This document shows, piece after piece, positions 49,556 to 58,892 of a stretch of 64,000 bases of DNA; position 1 is the stretch's first letter; each line of letters begins with the position of its first letter. The DNA comes from Microbacterium caowuchunii. Lineage in GTDB: Bacteria; Actinomycetota; Actinomycetes; Actinomycetales; Microbacteriaceae. The stretch lies in assembly GCF_008727755.1 (NCBI RefSeq), contig NZ_CP044231.1, positions 2,666,001 to 2,730,000 of the forward strand. The letters run 5' to 3'. The position numbers were made by a program, and so were the translations under genes. The notes under the pieces were generated by a model. It saw only the letters and a program-made list of their open reading frames with translations. It did no database searches and was not told where the DNA came from.

Positions 49556-50830
49556 TCAGCGCCGGTCGTAGACGCGCCGGTACTTGCCCTCGCTGCGCGG
49601 CAGCGTGCCCGGCTCCTCCACCTGCACGTCGACGGAGGTGCCGATGTGGACCTTGATCCGCTGGGCGAGCACCTCCGCCGCGGCGAGGCAGGTGTCCCGG
49701 TCGAGGCCGGGCGGACGCTCGATGCGCACGGTCATCGCATCGAGGTGCCCGTGCCGGGTGAGTTCGAGGATGAAGTGGGAGGTGAGCGTCTCGATACCCA
49801 TCACCAGCTCCTCGATCTGGGTGGGGAAGAGGTTCACCCCGCGGAGGATGATCATGTCGTCGTTGCGGCCGGTGATCTTCTCGATGCGCCGCATGGCGGG
49901 GTAGGCGGTGCCCGGGAGGAGCCGGGTGAGATCACGCGTCCGGTAGCGCAGCACCGGGAACGCCTCCTTGGTCAGCGAGGTGAACACGAGCTCGCCGAAC
50001 TCGCCGTCCGGGACGGGCTCCCCCGTCGCGGTGTCGACGATCTCGGGCAGGAAGTGGTCCTCCCAGACGTGCGGGCCGTCCTTCGTGGTCACGCTCTCGC
50101 TGGCCACGCCCGGCCCCATCACCTCACTGAGCCCGTAGATGTCGACCGCGTCGATGTGCATGCGGCGCTCGATCTCCGCCCGCATCCGGTTGGTCCACGG
50201 CTCCGCTCCCAGCACCGCGACCGTGAGGGACGTCGTCCGCGGGTCGATCCCGGCGTCCTCCAGGGCGTCGGCGATCGTCAGCAGATAGCTCGGGGTGCAC
50301 AGGATCGCATCCGGTTCGAAGTCGCGGATGAGCTGCACCTGGCGGGCGGTCTGTCCGCCGGAGACCGGGATCACGGTGGCGCCGAGCCGCTCGATCCCCC
50401 CGTGCGCCCCGAGCCCGCCGGTGAACAGCCCGTAGCCGTAGGCGTTGTGCACCTTCATCCCCGGCCGGATGCCCGCGGCGTCCAGCGAACGGGCGATCAG
50501 CTCGGCCCAGCGATCGAGATCGCCCGCGGTGTAGCCGACGACCGTCGGCAGCCCGGTGGTACCCGACGACGCGTGGATGCGGCGCACGTCCGCCATGGGC
50601 ACGGCGAACATCCCGAACGGGTACGTCTGCCGCAGGTCCTCCTTGGTGGTGAACGGGAGCCGGCGCACGTCCGCCAGCGTGCGGATGTCGTCCGGGCGCA
50701 CACCGGCCTCGCCGAGCTTCCGGCGGTACAGGGGGACGTTCTCGTACGCGTGCCGGACCGTCCACCGGAGGCGCTCGAGCTGGAGCGACTCCAGCTCCCG
50801 GCGGCTCATGGTCCGGGCGGTGATCGACAT
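49556..50830 (-). CDS. paaK: Phenylacetate-CoA ligase
   Basis: 424 aa AMP-forming ligase: HASSGTTGLPTVVGYT (ATP loop), YGYGLFTGGLGAHGG, VLGAEPWTN, YGLSEVMGPGVA and RDLTRLLPG. It activates phenylacetate with ATP and CoA, the first committed step. It ends the five-gene operon that begins with the enoyl-CoA hydratase at 54887; the epoxidase genes follow after 69 bp with their own operator. Confidence 0.95.
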   Translation of the reverse strand: MSITARTMSRRELESLQLERLRWTVRHAYENVPLYRRKLGEAGVRPDDIRTLADVRRLPFTTKEDLRQTYPFGMFAVPMADVRRIHASSGTTGLPTVVGYTAGDLDRWAELIARSLDAAGIRPGMKVHNAYGYGLFTGGLGAHGGIERLGATVIPVSGGQTARQVQLIRDFEPDAILCTPSYLLTIADALEDAGIDPRTTSLTVAVLGAEPWTNRMRAEIERRMHIDAVDIYGLSEVMGPGVASESVTTKDGPHVWEDHFLPEIVDTATGEPVPDGEFGELVFTSLTKEAFPVLRYRTRDLTRLLPGTAYPAMRRIEKITGRNDDMIILRGVNLFPTQIEELVMGIETLTSHFILELTRHGHLDAMTVRIERPPGLDRDTCLAAAEVLAQRIKVHIGTSVDVQVEEPGTLPRSEGKYRRVYDRR

Positions 50831-50839
50831 CGGCGCTCC

Positions 50840-51232
50840 TCAGGCGTTCCGGTCGGTCGTCAGCGAGCGGCCGCGGAACTCGGCCACCGCATCGCCGGTC
50901 TCGTCGGTGACCGAGACGTCGTAGATCCCGGTACGGCCACGGACGGCGCGGCGCACGGCGGTGGCGGTGAGGACCTGGCCGGCGCGCGTGGACTTGAGGA
51001 AGGTGATGTCCGCACCCGCGGCGACCGTGATCCGCTCGTCCTCGTTGCACGCGATCGCGAACGCGGTGTCGGCCAGGGCGAACACCAGCCCGCCGTGGGT
51101 GATCGCGAACCCGTTGGTCATGTCCTCCCGGACGGGCATGGCGACGACCGCCAGCCCCGGCTCGTCCCGCTCCACCACCATCCCGAGCGCCGCCGAGGCG
51201 CGGTCCGCCTGCATCATCGGACGCAGTGCCAC
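50840..51232 (-). CDS. paaI: Phenylacetic acid degradation thioesterase
   Basis: 130 aa hotdog thioesterase with TNGFAITHGGLVFALADTAF (Asn, Gly-Gly and Asp of the PaaI active site). It hydrolyses aberrant or dead-end CoA thioesters of the pathway. It starts 3 bp after the paaZ stop and ends 9 bp before paaK. Confidence 0.94.
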   Translation of the reverse strand: MALRPMMQADRASAALGMVVERDEPGLAVVAMPVREDMTNGFAITHGGLVFALADTAFAIACNEDERITVAAGADITFLKSTRAGQVLTATAVRRAVRGRTGIYDVSVTDETGDAVAEFRGRSLTTDRNA

Positions 51233-51235
51233 GGT

Positions 51236-53293
51236 TCACGCCTCCTTCGCGACGAGCGTCAGCACGTCGTAGGAGGCGACCAGGGCGTCCTCCTGGTTGC
51301 GGATCACCGCATCCCAGCGCACCTCGCCGTAGTCGTCCGTCTCCCGCGGCGTGATCTGCTTGGCGGTGAGCTCCACCCGGATCTCATCGCCCGGCGAAAC
51401 CGGCGTGACGAAGCGCAGGTCCTCGAGCCCGTAGTTGGCGAGCACCGGCCCCGGATCCGGATCGACGAACAGGCCCGCCGCCCAGGACACCAGGAGGTAT
51501 CCGTGCGCGACCCGCCCCGGGAAGAAGGGGTTGGCCGCGGCGGACTCCTCATCCATGTGCGCATAGAACGTGTCGCCGGTGAACTGCGCGAACGTCTCGA
51601 TGTCGTCGAGCGTCACCGTGCGCGAACGCGACGACACCCGGTCGCCGAGCCGGAGCTCGGCGAGCGATTTGCGGAAGGGATGGCGCCCGACCGAGGTGGC
51701 GGCACCCGCGTGCCACACGCCGGTGAGGGCGGTGAGGGTCTCCGGCGAGCCCTGCACGGCGGTGCGCTGCATGTGATGGAGCACCGCGCGGATGCCGCCG
51801 AGCTCCTCGCCCCCGCCTGCCCGTCCCGGTCCGCCGTGCACGAGGTGCGGCACCGGCGAGCCGTGACCGGTGGAACTGCGCGCATCCTCCCGGCTGAGGA
51901 AGAGCACCCGGCCGTTGTACGCGCCGATCCGGCCGAGCATCTCCTGCGCGAAGCCGTCGTCGTGCGTCGCGACGCTCGTGACGAGCGATCCGCCCCCGCG
52001 CGCCACGAGATCCGCCGCCTCCGCCACCGTCCGGTAGGGCAGGATCGAGGCCACCGGTCCGAACGCCTCGATCCGGTGCGCGGCGGGCGTGGCGGGATCC
52101 GGGAACCCGATCAGCATGGGACTCAGGAAGGCCCCCTCCGGCGCGGGGCCCACGGTGCCGTCGGCGCGGACGACATCCGGGGCATCGGTGGACCCGATGA
52201 GCAGCTCGCCGCCCGCATCCAGGAGCACCTCCACCTGCCGCAGCACCTCGTCCCGCTGCGCCCGGGAGACGACGGGGCCCATCGTGACCGAGTCGACGTG
52301 CGGGTCCCCGATCACGACGCGCTCCTCGATCGCCGCCCGCAGCGCCGCCACGACATCGTCCACCGCTTCCGCCGGCACGATCGCGCGGCGGATCGCCGTG
52401 CACTTCTGCCCCGCCTTGGCGGTGAGCTCCGCCATGAGCTGACGGACGTACGCATCGAACTCCGGGGTCCCTTGGACCGCGTCCTGCCCCAGCACGGACG
52501 CGTTGATCGAGTCCGTCTCGTTCGTGAACCGCACCCGGCCGGACTGCACGCCCTCGTTCCGGCGCAGTCCGTCCGCGGTCGAGGCGCTGCCGGTGAAGCC
52601 CACGATGTCCCCCAGGCCGAGGTGGTCGAACAGGTGGGGGACGCTCCCGCTGACCAGCTGCAGCACCCCGTCGGGGAGGAGGCCCGATTCCACCAGGATG
52701 CGCACCCACGCTTCGGCGACGTACGCCGTGGGCGTCGCCGGCTTCACGACCGAGGGGACCCCGGCGAGGAAGGCGGGGGCGAACTTCTCCAGCGCCCCCC
52801 ACATGGGGAAGTTGAACGCGTTGATCTGCACGGCGACACCCGGCAGGCGCGTGTACACGTGCCGGCCGAGGAACGAACCGTCCTTGGAGAGCGATTCGAC
52901 CGGCCCATCCAGGTAGACCGTCGCGTTGGGCAGCTCGCGCCGCCCCCGCGACGAGTAGGCGAAGAGGACGCCGATACCGCCGTCGACGTCGCTGAGCGAG
53001 TCGCGGACGGTGGATCCGGCGTGCTTGGACAGCTCGTACAGTTCATCCTTGCGCTCGGTCAGCACGAGGGCGAACCGTTTCAGCAGCATCGCGCGCTGGT
53101 GGAAGGTGAGCGCGCCGAGACTGCGCTGCCCCACGGTGCGGGCGTGTTCGAGCGCCCCGGCGAGGTCGGCGCCCCGGGCGCTGACCCGCGCCACGACCGC
53201 CCCGGTCGCGGCGTCGTGCACGGTCGTCGCGTCGACGGCGTCCCCCGGGGTCCACCAGGCGTCGCGCAGGTAGCTGGGCAGGATGTCGTTCAT
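51236..53293 (-). CDS. paaZ: Bifunctional oxepin-CoA hydrolase / semialdehyde dehydrogenase
   Basis: 685 aa, full-length PaaZ. An N-terminal aldehyde dehydrogenase (to about 520) has INAFNFPMWGALEKFAPAFL, GFTGSASTADGLR and the catalytic Cys in AGQKCTAIRRAIV. A C-terminal MaoC-like enoyl hydratase has FTGDTFYAHMDEESA and GRVAHGYLLVSWAAGL. It opens oxepin-CoA and oxidises the resulting semialdehyde. The ATG overlaps the stop of the 3-hydroxyacyl-CoA dehydrogenase gene (ATGA). Confidence 0.96.
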   Translation of the reverse strand: MNDILPSYLRDAWWTPGDAVDATTVHDAATGAVVARVSARGADLAGALEHARTVGQRSLGALTFHQRAMLLKRFALVLTERKDELYELSKHAGSTVRDSLSDVDGGIGVLFAYSSRGRRELPNATVYLDGPVESLSKDGSFLGRHVYTRLPGVAVQINAFNFPMWGALEKFAPAFLAGVPSVVKPATPTAYVAEAWVRILVESGLLPDGVLQLVSGSVPHLFDHLGLGDIVGFTGSASTADGLRRNEGVQSGRVRFTNETDSINASVLGQDAVQGTPEFDAYVRQLMAELTAKAGQKCTAIRRAIVPAEAVDDVVAALRAAIEERVVIGDPHVDSVTMGPVVSRAQRDEVLRQVEVLLDAGGELLIGSTDAPDVVRADGTVGPAPEGAFLSPMLIGFPDPATPAAHRIEAFGPVASILPYRTVAEAADLVARGGGSLVTSVATHDDGFAQEMLGRIGAYNGRVLFLSREDARSSTGHGSPVPHLVHGGPGRAGGGEELGGIRAVLHHMQRTAVQGSPETLTALTGVWHAGAATSVGRHPFRKSLAELRLGDRVSSRSRTVTLDDIETFAQFTGDTFYAHMDEESAAANPFFPGRVAHGYLLVSWAAGLFVDPDPGPVLANYGLEDLRFVTPVSPGDEIRVELTAKQITPRETDDYGEVRWDAVIRNQEDALVASYDVLTLVAKEA

Positions 53294-54150
53294 CCGTCAC
53301 TCCATTCGTAGAAACCGCGGCCGGATTTCCGGCCCAGATGTCCCGCCGCGACCAGGTCGCGGAGCAGACCGGGCGGCGCGAACCGCTCCCCCAGGGTCGC
53401 CCTGAGCTCCTCCGCGATCCCCAGCCGGACGTCGAGCCCGACCAGGTCGGTGGTGCGCAGCGGGCCGACCGGATGGCGGTAGCCGAGCTCCATGGCGGCG
53501 TCGATGTCCGCGGCGCTCGCCACGCCCTCCTCGAGCATGCGGATGGCCTCCAGGGCGAGCGCGACACCGAGCCGGCTGGAGGCGAAGCCGGGGGAATCGC
53601 GCACGACCACCGCCCGCTTGCCGAGGGCGGCCACCCATTCCGTCGCCGCCGCACCCACGTCCGGATCGGTCGCGGTGCCGAGCACGACCTCGACGAGGGC
53701 CGAGACGGGGACGGGGTTGAAGAAGTGCAGCCCGAGCAGGCGCCGGGGACGGCGGAGCCCACGGGCGAGTTCGTCGATGGGGATCGACGAGGTGTTGGAG
53801 GCCAGCACCGCATCCGCGGACATGACGGCCTCGACGCGGCGGAGGGCGGCGAGCTTCAGCGCGCGGTCCTCCGGGACGGCCTCGATCACGAGCCCGGCGC
53901 CGGCGAACACGGCGGGGTCGGTCCCGACGTCCACAGCCGCCACCAGGTCCTCGGGCGTCCGCGCGGTGGTGCCGCGCCGCACGGAGCCGTGCAGGCTCTC
54001 GTGGATGCGGCGCGTCGCCTCCCCCGCCGCGGCACCGTCGCGCTCGACCACGACGACCCGGGACCCGGCGAGCACGAAGGCGTGCGCGATCCCCGCTCCC
54101 ATCCGCCCGCCGCCGAGCACCCCGACCCGTGCGGGAGCGGTCGCCGTCAT
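53290..54150 (-). CDS. paaH: 3-hydroxyacyl-CoA dehydrogenase of phenylacetate catabolism
   Basis: 286 aa: Rossmann start VGVLGGGRMGAGIAHAF (9-25), SNTSSIPIDELA, GLHFFNPVPV (catalytic His), DSPGFASSRLG. A single domain of the FadB2/Hbd size; E. coli PaaH is about 475 aa with a duplicated C-terminal part, so this is the short form. It oxidises 3-hydroxyadipyl-CoA to 3-oxoadipyl-CoA. Overlaps both neighbours by 4 bp. Confidence 0.88.
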   Translation of the reverse strand: MTATAPARVGVLGGGRMGAGIAHAFVLAGSRVVVVERDGAAAGEATRRIHESLHGSVRRGTTARTPEDLVAAVDVGTDPAVFAGAGLVIEAVPEDRALKLAALRRVEAVMSADAVLASNTSSIPIDELARGLRRPRRLLGLHFFNPVPVSALVEVVLGTATDPDVGAAATEWVAALGKRAVVVRDSPGFASSRLGVALALEAIRMLEEGVASAADIDAAMELGYRHPVGPLRTTDLVGLDVRLGIAEELRATLGERFAPPGLLRDLVAAGHLGRKSGRGFYEWSDG

Positions 54151-54887
54151 CGCTTCCTCCGTTCGAGGAACGCGGTCATGCGCCGATGCTTCTCCGGGCG
54201 CTCGAACAGCTCGGCCTGCAGGTCGAGCTCGACGGCGGGATGGGCGGCGTCCGGGGAGAGCAGCGCACGCTTGGTGTACCGCGTGGCGAGCGCGTCGTTG
54301 GCCACGATCCGGTCGGTCAGCGCGTGCGCCGCCGCCAGGAGGGCATCCGCCGGATGCACCGCGTTGAGCAGGCCCCACGCGTATGCCTCGTCGGCGTCCA
54401 GGACGCGGCCGGTGAGCAGCATCTCGGCAGCACGCGCCGGTCCCACGATCTCGGGGAGGCGCCAGGTCGCACCGGCGGCCGCGAGGATGCCGAGCCCCGT
54501 CTCGGGGTTTCCGATCCGAGCGGACGGGGCGCCCAGACGGATGTCGGCGGCATAGGCGAGTTCCGCGCCGCCGCCGAGCGCGTAGCCGTCGATCGCGGCG
54601 ATGACGGGCATCGGCAGGTCCCGGATGCGGCGGAAGGCGTGCGTGTTGATCCCGGCCCTGGCATCAGCCGCCCCGCGCTCGCGGAGCTGGGCGATGTCGG
54701 CGCCGGACGCGAACACCCCGCCGGCTCCGGTGAGGATCAGGACCCGGGGAACGGCCTCGAGCTCGGCGCAGAGGAGGTGCAGCCGATCGATCATCTCCCG
54801 GTCGATGGCGTTGCGGACATCGGGCCGGTCCAGCGTCGCCACGACACGGTCCTCATCCCGCTCCACGCGGACGGAGTCGGCCATCAC
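54147..54887 (-). CDS. paaF: Enoyl-CoA hydratase, probable 2,3-dehydroadipyl-CoA hydratase
   Basis: 246 aa crotonase-fold: GAGGVFASGADIAQLRERG and DGYALGGGAELAYAADIRLG for the oxyanion hole, with PETGLGILAAAGATWRLPE. It hydrates dehydroadipyl-CoA ahead of the dehydrogenase. The GTG at 54887 has GAGGA upstream; an ATG one codon later is equally possible. First gene of its operon, divergent from the hotdog thioesterase, with the shared operator between. Confidence 0.85.
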   Translation of the reverse strand: MMADSVRVERDEDRVVATLDRPDVRNAIDREMIDRLHLLCAELEAVPRVLILTGAGGVFASGADIAQLRERGAADARAGINTHAFRRIRDLPMPVIAAIDGYALGGGAELAYAADIRLGAPSARIGNPETGLGILAAAGATWRLPEIVGPARAAEMLLTGRVLDADEAYAWGLLNAVHPADALLAAAHALTDRIVANDALATRYTKRALLSPDAAHPAVELDLQAELFERPEKHRRMTAFLERRKR

Positions 54888-54932
54888 CTCGCCGTCCTCT
54901 CCGCACCATCGCTTCAGGGCATCGGCCCCGCT

Positions 54933-54954
54933 TTGCAGACCGATCGTTCAGTAA
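54933..54954. promoter_or_regulatory. PaaR-type operator in the divergent promoter
   Basis: Contains ACCGATCGTTCAGTAA and an imperfect left arm. It lies between the paaF-paaK operon and the divergent thioesterase gene, and is related to the sites at 49498 and 55450. Confidence 0.7.
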
Positions 54955-55008
54955 TAGTGTCAGATGGATCGCGGCGACGGCAAGGCGCCGGCGGCGAGGG
55001 AGGCACCG

Positions 55009-55419
55009 ATGAGCGACACCCGATGGCGGATCGTCCCCGGCGACCTGGACCGGAAGCTCGGGATCACCGTGCTCGACGAGTCCCCCGACCGGGTCGTGGC
55101 GACCATGCCCGTGGCCGGGAACACGCAATCCCTCGGCCGCCTGCACGGCGGCGCGAGCGCCGCACTGGCCGAGGCGATCGGATCATGGGCCGCCATGATC
55201 CATGCGAGCACGATGGGCAGGGTGTGCGTGGGCGTCGACCTGAACATCACCCACCATCGCGGCGCCCGCGCAGGCCTCGTCACCGGAACGGCGACCGCGT
55301 TGCATCGCGGGCGGCGCATGGCGACCTACGACATCCGCATCGAGGACGAGGAGGGCGCCCTCCTCGCGACCGGACGCATCAGCAACCTCCTGGTCGACCC
55401 GGATGGGCCAGTGGGGTGA
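55009..55419 (+). CDS. Hotdog-fold thioesterase (PaaI/YdiI-like)
   Basis: 136 aa from the ATG at 55009, which has GGGAGGCACCG upstream; an ATG at 54964 is less likely. GRLHGGASAALAEAIGSWAA and VDLNITHHRGAR are hotdog active-site segments. It is probably a CoA-thioesterase serving the phenylacetate pathway or salvaging CoA. It shares its promoter region and operator with the divergent paa operon. It is a second thioesterase, clearly distinct from paaI. Confidence 0.85.
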   Translation: MSDTRWRIVPGDLDRKLGITVLDESPDRVVATMPVAGNTQSLGRLHGGASAALAEAIGSWAAMIHASTMGRVCVGVDLNITHHRGARAGLVTGTATALHRGRRMATYDIRIEDEEGALLATGRISNLLVDPDGPVG

Positions 55420-55449
55420 CGCGATCACCGGTGTCCGCTATGTTGTGCG

Positions 55450-55471
55450 TTACTCACCGATCGGTCAGTAA
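55450..55471. promoter_or_regulatory. PaaR-type operator upstream of the MHS transporter gene
   Basis: The most symmetric of the three sites: TTACT and AGTAA flank the perfect core ACCGATCGGT, with one base between on each side. It lies 39 bp before the transporter start. Confidence 0.75.
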
Positions 55472-55509
55472 TGACCCTGGCCGCTCTCCCCCTGAACAAT
55501 GGAGTTCTC

Positions 55510-56829
55510 ATGGCGTCCTCGACGCAAGCCCGCACGCGCCCGGAGGCGGTGACCCGCGAAGAACGGAAGGTCCTGGCGGGCACCCTGGTCGGCACCTCGA
55601 TCGAATGGTACGACTTCTTCATCTACGCCCAAGCCGCCGGCCTCGTGCTGGCGCCGCTGTTCCTCGCCCCGCTGGCCGGGTCCAATCCCGGGCTCGCCCA
55701 GGTGCTCTCGTTCGCCACGATCGGCATCTCCTTCCTCTTCCGCCCACTCGGCGCGGTCGTCGCGGGACACCTCGGCGATCGCCTCGGCCGCAAGAAGATG
55801 CTGGTGCTCACCCTCGTCATGATGGGGGCCTCCACCGCGCTCATCGGTGTGCTGCCGACGTACGCCGCGGCGGGGATCATCGCTCCGATCCTGCTGATCC
55901 TGCTCCGCATCCTCCAGGGGTTCTCCGCCGGCGGCGAGTGGGGTGGGGCGGCTCTGCTCTCGGTCGAGCACGCTCCCCCGGGCCGGCGCGGCTATTTCGG
56001 CGCGTTCCCGCAGATCGGCGTGCCGATCGGCATGATCCTCGCGACCGCGACGCTGTGGATCCTGACCTCGGCGATGTCCCCCGAGGCCTTCCTCGAGTGG
56101 GGATGGCGCATCCCGTTCCTCCTGTCGATCGTGCTCATCGCCATCGGGTACGTGATCCGTCGTGCCGTCGAGGAGAGCCCCGTCTTCGAGGACCTGATGC
56201 GCCGGCGCAAGGAGTCCTCGGCTCCGCTCGGCCAGCTGTTCCGGAAGAACTGGCGTCAGGTGGCGCTCACCGCGGTCGTGTTCATCGGCAACAACGCGGC
56301 CGGCTACCTGCTGATCGCCTTCTTCGCCACGTACGCGGTCGCCGTACTGGGGATGGATCGCCCGACCGTGCTGCTCGCGACGACCCTGGCCTCCTTCGGC
56401 TGGCTCGCGTTCACCCTCTGGGGCGGCCGCGTCTCGGACCGGCTCGGCCGGGTGCGCACCTTCCAGATCGGCTACCTGATCCTGGCACTCTGGGCCGTGC
56501 CGATGTGGTTCCTGATCGACACCGCGAACATCCTCTGGTACTTCGTCGCCCTCTTCGTCATGACGATCGGCCTGGGCCTGTCGTACGGCCCCCAGGCGGC
56601 GCTGTATGCGGAGCTCTTCCCGGCCAACGTCCGCTACTCCGGCGTCTCGATCGGTTATGCGCTCGGCGCGATCATGGGCGGCGCGTTCGCGCCCATGATC
56701 GCCGAGGCGCTGCTCGGGGCGACCGGGATGTCGTGGACGATCGGCGCCTACATCGCGCTCGCGGCGGTCATCTCCCTGGTCGGGGTGTCGCTGATCAAGG
56801 AGCCGAAGGGCGTCGATCTGCGCGCGTGA
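55510..56829 (+). CDS. MHS family MFS transporter, probable phenylacetate or aromatic-acid symporter
   Basis: 439 aa, 12 membrane segments. Family motifs: GTSIEWYDFFIYAQAAGLVL (first helix, Asp), GHLGDRLGRKKMLV (loop 2-3), and GEWGGAALLSVEHAPPGRRG in the central part, typical of metabolite:H+ symporters. The operator before it and TetR gene after it suggest it imports phenylacetate (inference). The ATG at 55510 has TGGAG upstream; a start 13 codons earlier would begin inside the operator. Confidence 0.9.
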   Translation: MASSTQARTRPEAVTREERKVLAGTLVGTSIEWYDFFIYAQAAGLVLAPLFLAPLAGSNPGLAQVLSFATIGISFLFRPLGAVVAGHLGDRLGRKKMLVLTLVMMGASTALIGVLPTYAAAGIIAPILLILLRILQGFSAGGEWGGAALLSVEHAPPGRRGYFGAFPQIGVPIGMILATATLWILTSAMSPEAFLEWGWRIPFLLSIVLIAIGYVIRRAVEESPVFEDLMRRRKESSAPLGQLFRKNWRQVALTAVVFIGNNAAGYLLIAFFATYAVAVLGMDRPTVLLATTLASFGWLAFTLWGGRVSDRLGRVRTFQIGYLILALWAVPMWFLIDTANILWYFVALFVMTIGLGLSYGPQAALYAELFPANVRYSGVSIGYALGAIMGGAFAPMIAEALLGATGMSWTIGAYIALAAVISLVGVSLIKEPKGVDLRA

Positions 56830-57454
56830 GCGCATCCCCGTCGGTACGCAGCCCGTCCAGCGCGACGGTCAGGATGTCGTGGCCCAGGCGGTCCCCGTCG
56901 ACGGGGCCGCCGGGGCGGTACCACTCCACGACCGAGTTGATCATGCCGAAGATCAGTCGTGAGACGACCGCGGCGTCCACGTCGGAACGCACATCGCCTT
57001 CCCGCTGCGCCTCCGCGACCAGGCGGGTGACGCGCTGGTCGAACAGGCGCCGGCGCTCCAGCGCGCTCTGCTCGACCGGGCTGTTCCCGCGTACCCGGAG
57101 CAGGAGCGTCACCGACGGCAGCTGCGACACGAGCACGTCGGTCGCGCTGCGGATCACGTGCCGGAGCCGGTCGAGGGCGGCACCGCGCTGCGCGGCGGGC
57201 TCCGCCAGCACCGCCTCGAGTCCCCCGAGCGCCTGGTCGAGCGCGACGGAGAGCAGCTCCTCCTTGGAGGCGAAGTGGTGGTACAGGGCGGACTTGGTCA
57301 GACCGAGGCGCTGAGCGAGATCCGCGACCGAGGTCGCGTCGTACCCCTGCTCGTTGAACAGCTGCACCGCGACCTCGAGGACCCGGTCCCGGTCGTATCC
57401 CGGCCGCCCCCGCCGCGCCGGGGCGCCGGGGGCGGCTTCGGCGGAGGACGTCAT
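56795..57454 (-). CDS. paaR: TetR family regulator of the paa genes
   Basis: 219 aa: N-terminal HTH with RDRVLEVAVQLFNEQGYDAT and LAQRLGLTKSALYHHFASKE, and a C-terminal TetR_C domain. It is the best candidate for binding the three 22-bp operators; in other bacteria TetR-type PaaR regulators are released by phenylacetyl-CoA. Its 3' end overlaps the transporter gene by 35 bp, tail to tail. No copy of the operator was seen in front of its own start. Confidence 0.85.
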   Translation of the reverse strand: MTSSAEAAPGAPARRGRPGYDRDRVLEVAVQLFNEQGYDATSVADLAQRLGLTKSALYHHFASKEELLSVALDQALGGLEAVLAEPAAQRGAALDRLRHVIRSATDVLVSQLPSVTLLLRVRGNSPVEQSALERRRLFDQRVTRLVAEAQREGDVRSDVDAAVVSRLIFGMINSVVEWYRPGGPVDGDRLGHDILTVALDGLRTDGDALTRADRRPSAP

Positions 57455-57488
57455 GCCCTCAGTCTGTCACCGCACCCGGGCTCGCTCC

Positions 57489-58892
57489 TCAGAGGGCGCG
57501 CAGGATGTCCTCGACCCGGTCCTTGGCGTCGCCGAACAGCATCCGGGCGTTGTCGCGGAAGAAGAGCGGGTTCTGCACGCCGGCGTATCCGGAGGCCATG
57601 GAGCGCTTGAAGACGATGACGTCGCCCGCTTCCCACACCCGCAGCACCGGCATGCCGGCGATGGGGCTCGTCGGGTCCTCGGCGGCGGCCGGGTTGACCG
57701 TGTCGTTCGCGCCGATCACCAGTACCACGTCCGTGCCGGCGAAGTCGTCGTTCACCTCGTCCATCTCGAACACGATGTCGTAGGGCACCTTCGCCTCGGC
57801 GAGGAGGACGTTCATGTGACCGGGGAGCCGGCCGGCCACGGGGTGGATGCCGAAGCGCACCTCGACCCCCTTCTCCCGGAGGCGGTGGGCGAGCTCGGCG
57901 ACGGGATACTGCGCCTGCGCGACGGCCATGCCGTAGCCCGGCGTGATGACCACCCGGGAGGCGTTCGCGAGCAGGTCCGCGACGGTCGCGGCGTCCACCT
58001 CGCGGTGCTCCCCCTCGTCGGCCTCGCCGTCCTTGCGGGGCGCCTCGATGCCGAAGCCGCCGGCGATGACCGAGAGGAAGGACCGGTTCATGGCCTTGCA
58101 CATGATGTACGACAGGTAGGCACCGGAGGATCCGACGAGGGCGCCGGTGACGATGAGCAGATCGTTGTTCAGCAGGAATCCGGCAGCGGCGGCCGCCCAG
58201 CCGGAGTAGCTGTTGAGCATCGACACCACGACGGGCATGTCGCCGCCGCCGATCGAGGCGACCAGGTGCCAGCCGAGCGCGAGCGCCAGCAGGGTGACGA
58301 CGATCAGCAGCCACAGTTCGGGGGCGATCACGTACCAGACGGTGAGGGCGACGAAGGCGACCAGCGCCCCGACGTTCAGGACGTTCTTGCCGGGCAGCAC
58401 CAGGGGCTTCGACGACATCCGGGCGGAGAGCTTGAGGTACGCGACGATCGATCCGGTGAAGGTGACACCGCCGATGAACACCCCGATGAACACCTCGGCG
58501 TGATGGATGTCGGCGAGGGCCCCGGTCAGGCCGGTGTCGTAGAGGGCGCCGTTCCACCCGACGAGCACCGCGGCCATGCCGACGAAGGAGTGCAGGAGCG
58601 CGATGAGCTCCGGCATCCCGGTCATCTCCACCACCCGGGCCCGCCACAGTCCGATCGCGCCGCCGATCACGACCGCGGCGATCAGCAGGATGAGCCCGAA
58701 CGAGGCCTGCGGGTCGCCCCCCGCGTTCTCGACCGTGAGCCAGACGGTGGCCGCGAGTGCGATCGTCATGCCGGCGATGCCGTAGGCGACGCCGCCGCGG
58801 GCGGACTCGTGGGTGCTGAGCCCGCGCAGGCTCAGGATGAACAGGATCGCCGCGACGATGTACGCGGCGGTGGCCAGGGACGCGGCGGTCAT
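57489..58892 (-). CDS. pntB: NAD(P) transhydrogenase subunit beta
   Basis: 467 aa: nine or so membrane segments (to about 260), then the NADP-binding domain III with [42 protein letters not shown] and [13 protein letters not shown]. With PntA it couples proton entry to hydride transfer from NADH to NADP. The ATG overlaps the pntA stop (ATGA). Confidence 0.96.
   Translation of the reverse strand: MTAASLATAAYIVAAILFILSLRGLSTHESARGGVAYGIAGMTIALAATVWLTVENAGGDPQASFGLILLIAAVVIGGAIGLWRARVVEMTGMPELIALLHSFVGMAAVLVGWNGALYDTGLTGALADIHHAEVFIGVFIGGVTFTGSIVAYLKLSARMSSKPLVLPGKNVLNVGALVAFVALTVWYVIAPELWLLIVVTLLALALGWHLVASIGGGDMPVVVSMLNSYSGWAAAAAGFLLNNDLLIVTGALVGSSGAYLSYIMCKAMNRSFLSVIAGGFGIEAPRKDGEADEGEHREVDAATVADLLANASRVVITPGYGMAVAQAQYPVAELAHRLREKGVEVRFGIHPVAGRLPGHMNVLLAEAKVPYDIVFEMDEVNDDFAGTDVVLVIGANDTVNPAAAEDPTSPIAGMPVLRVWEAGDVIVFKRSMASGYAGVQNPLFFRDNARMLFGDAKDRVEDILRAL

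Noticed and set aside
49646..53311. 1221-residue open frame on the plus strand opposite paaK, paaI and paaZ
   Set aside because: It is an antisense shadow created by GC-rich third positions of the paa genes, with no recognisable domain and an Arg/His/Gly-skewed composition.
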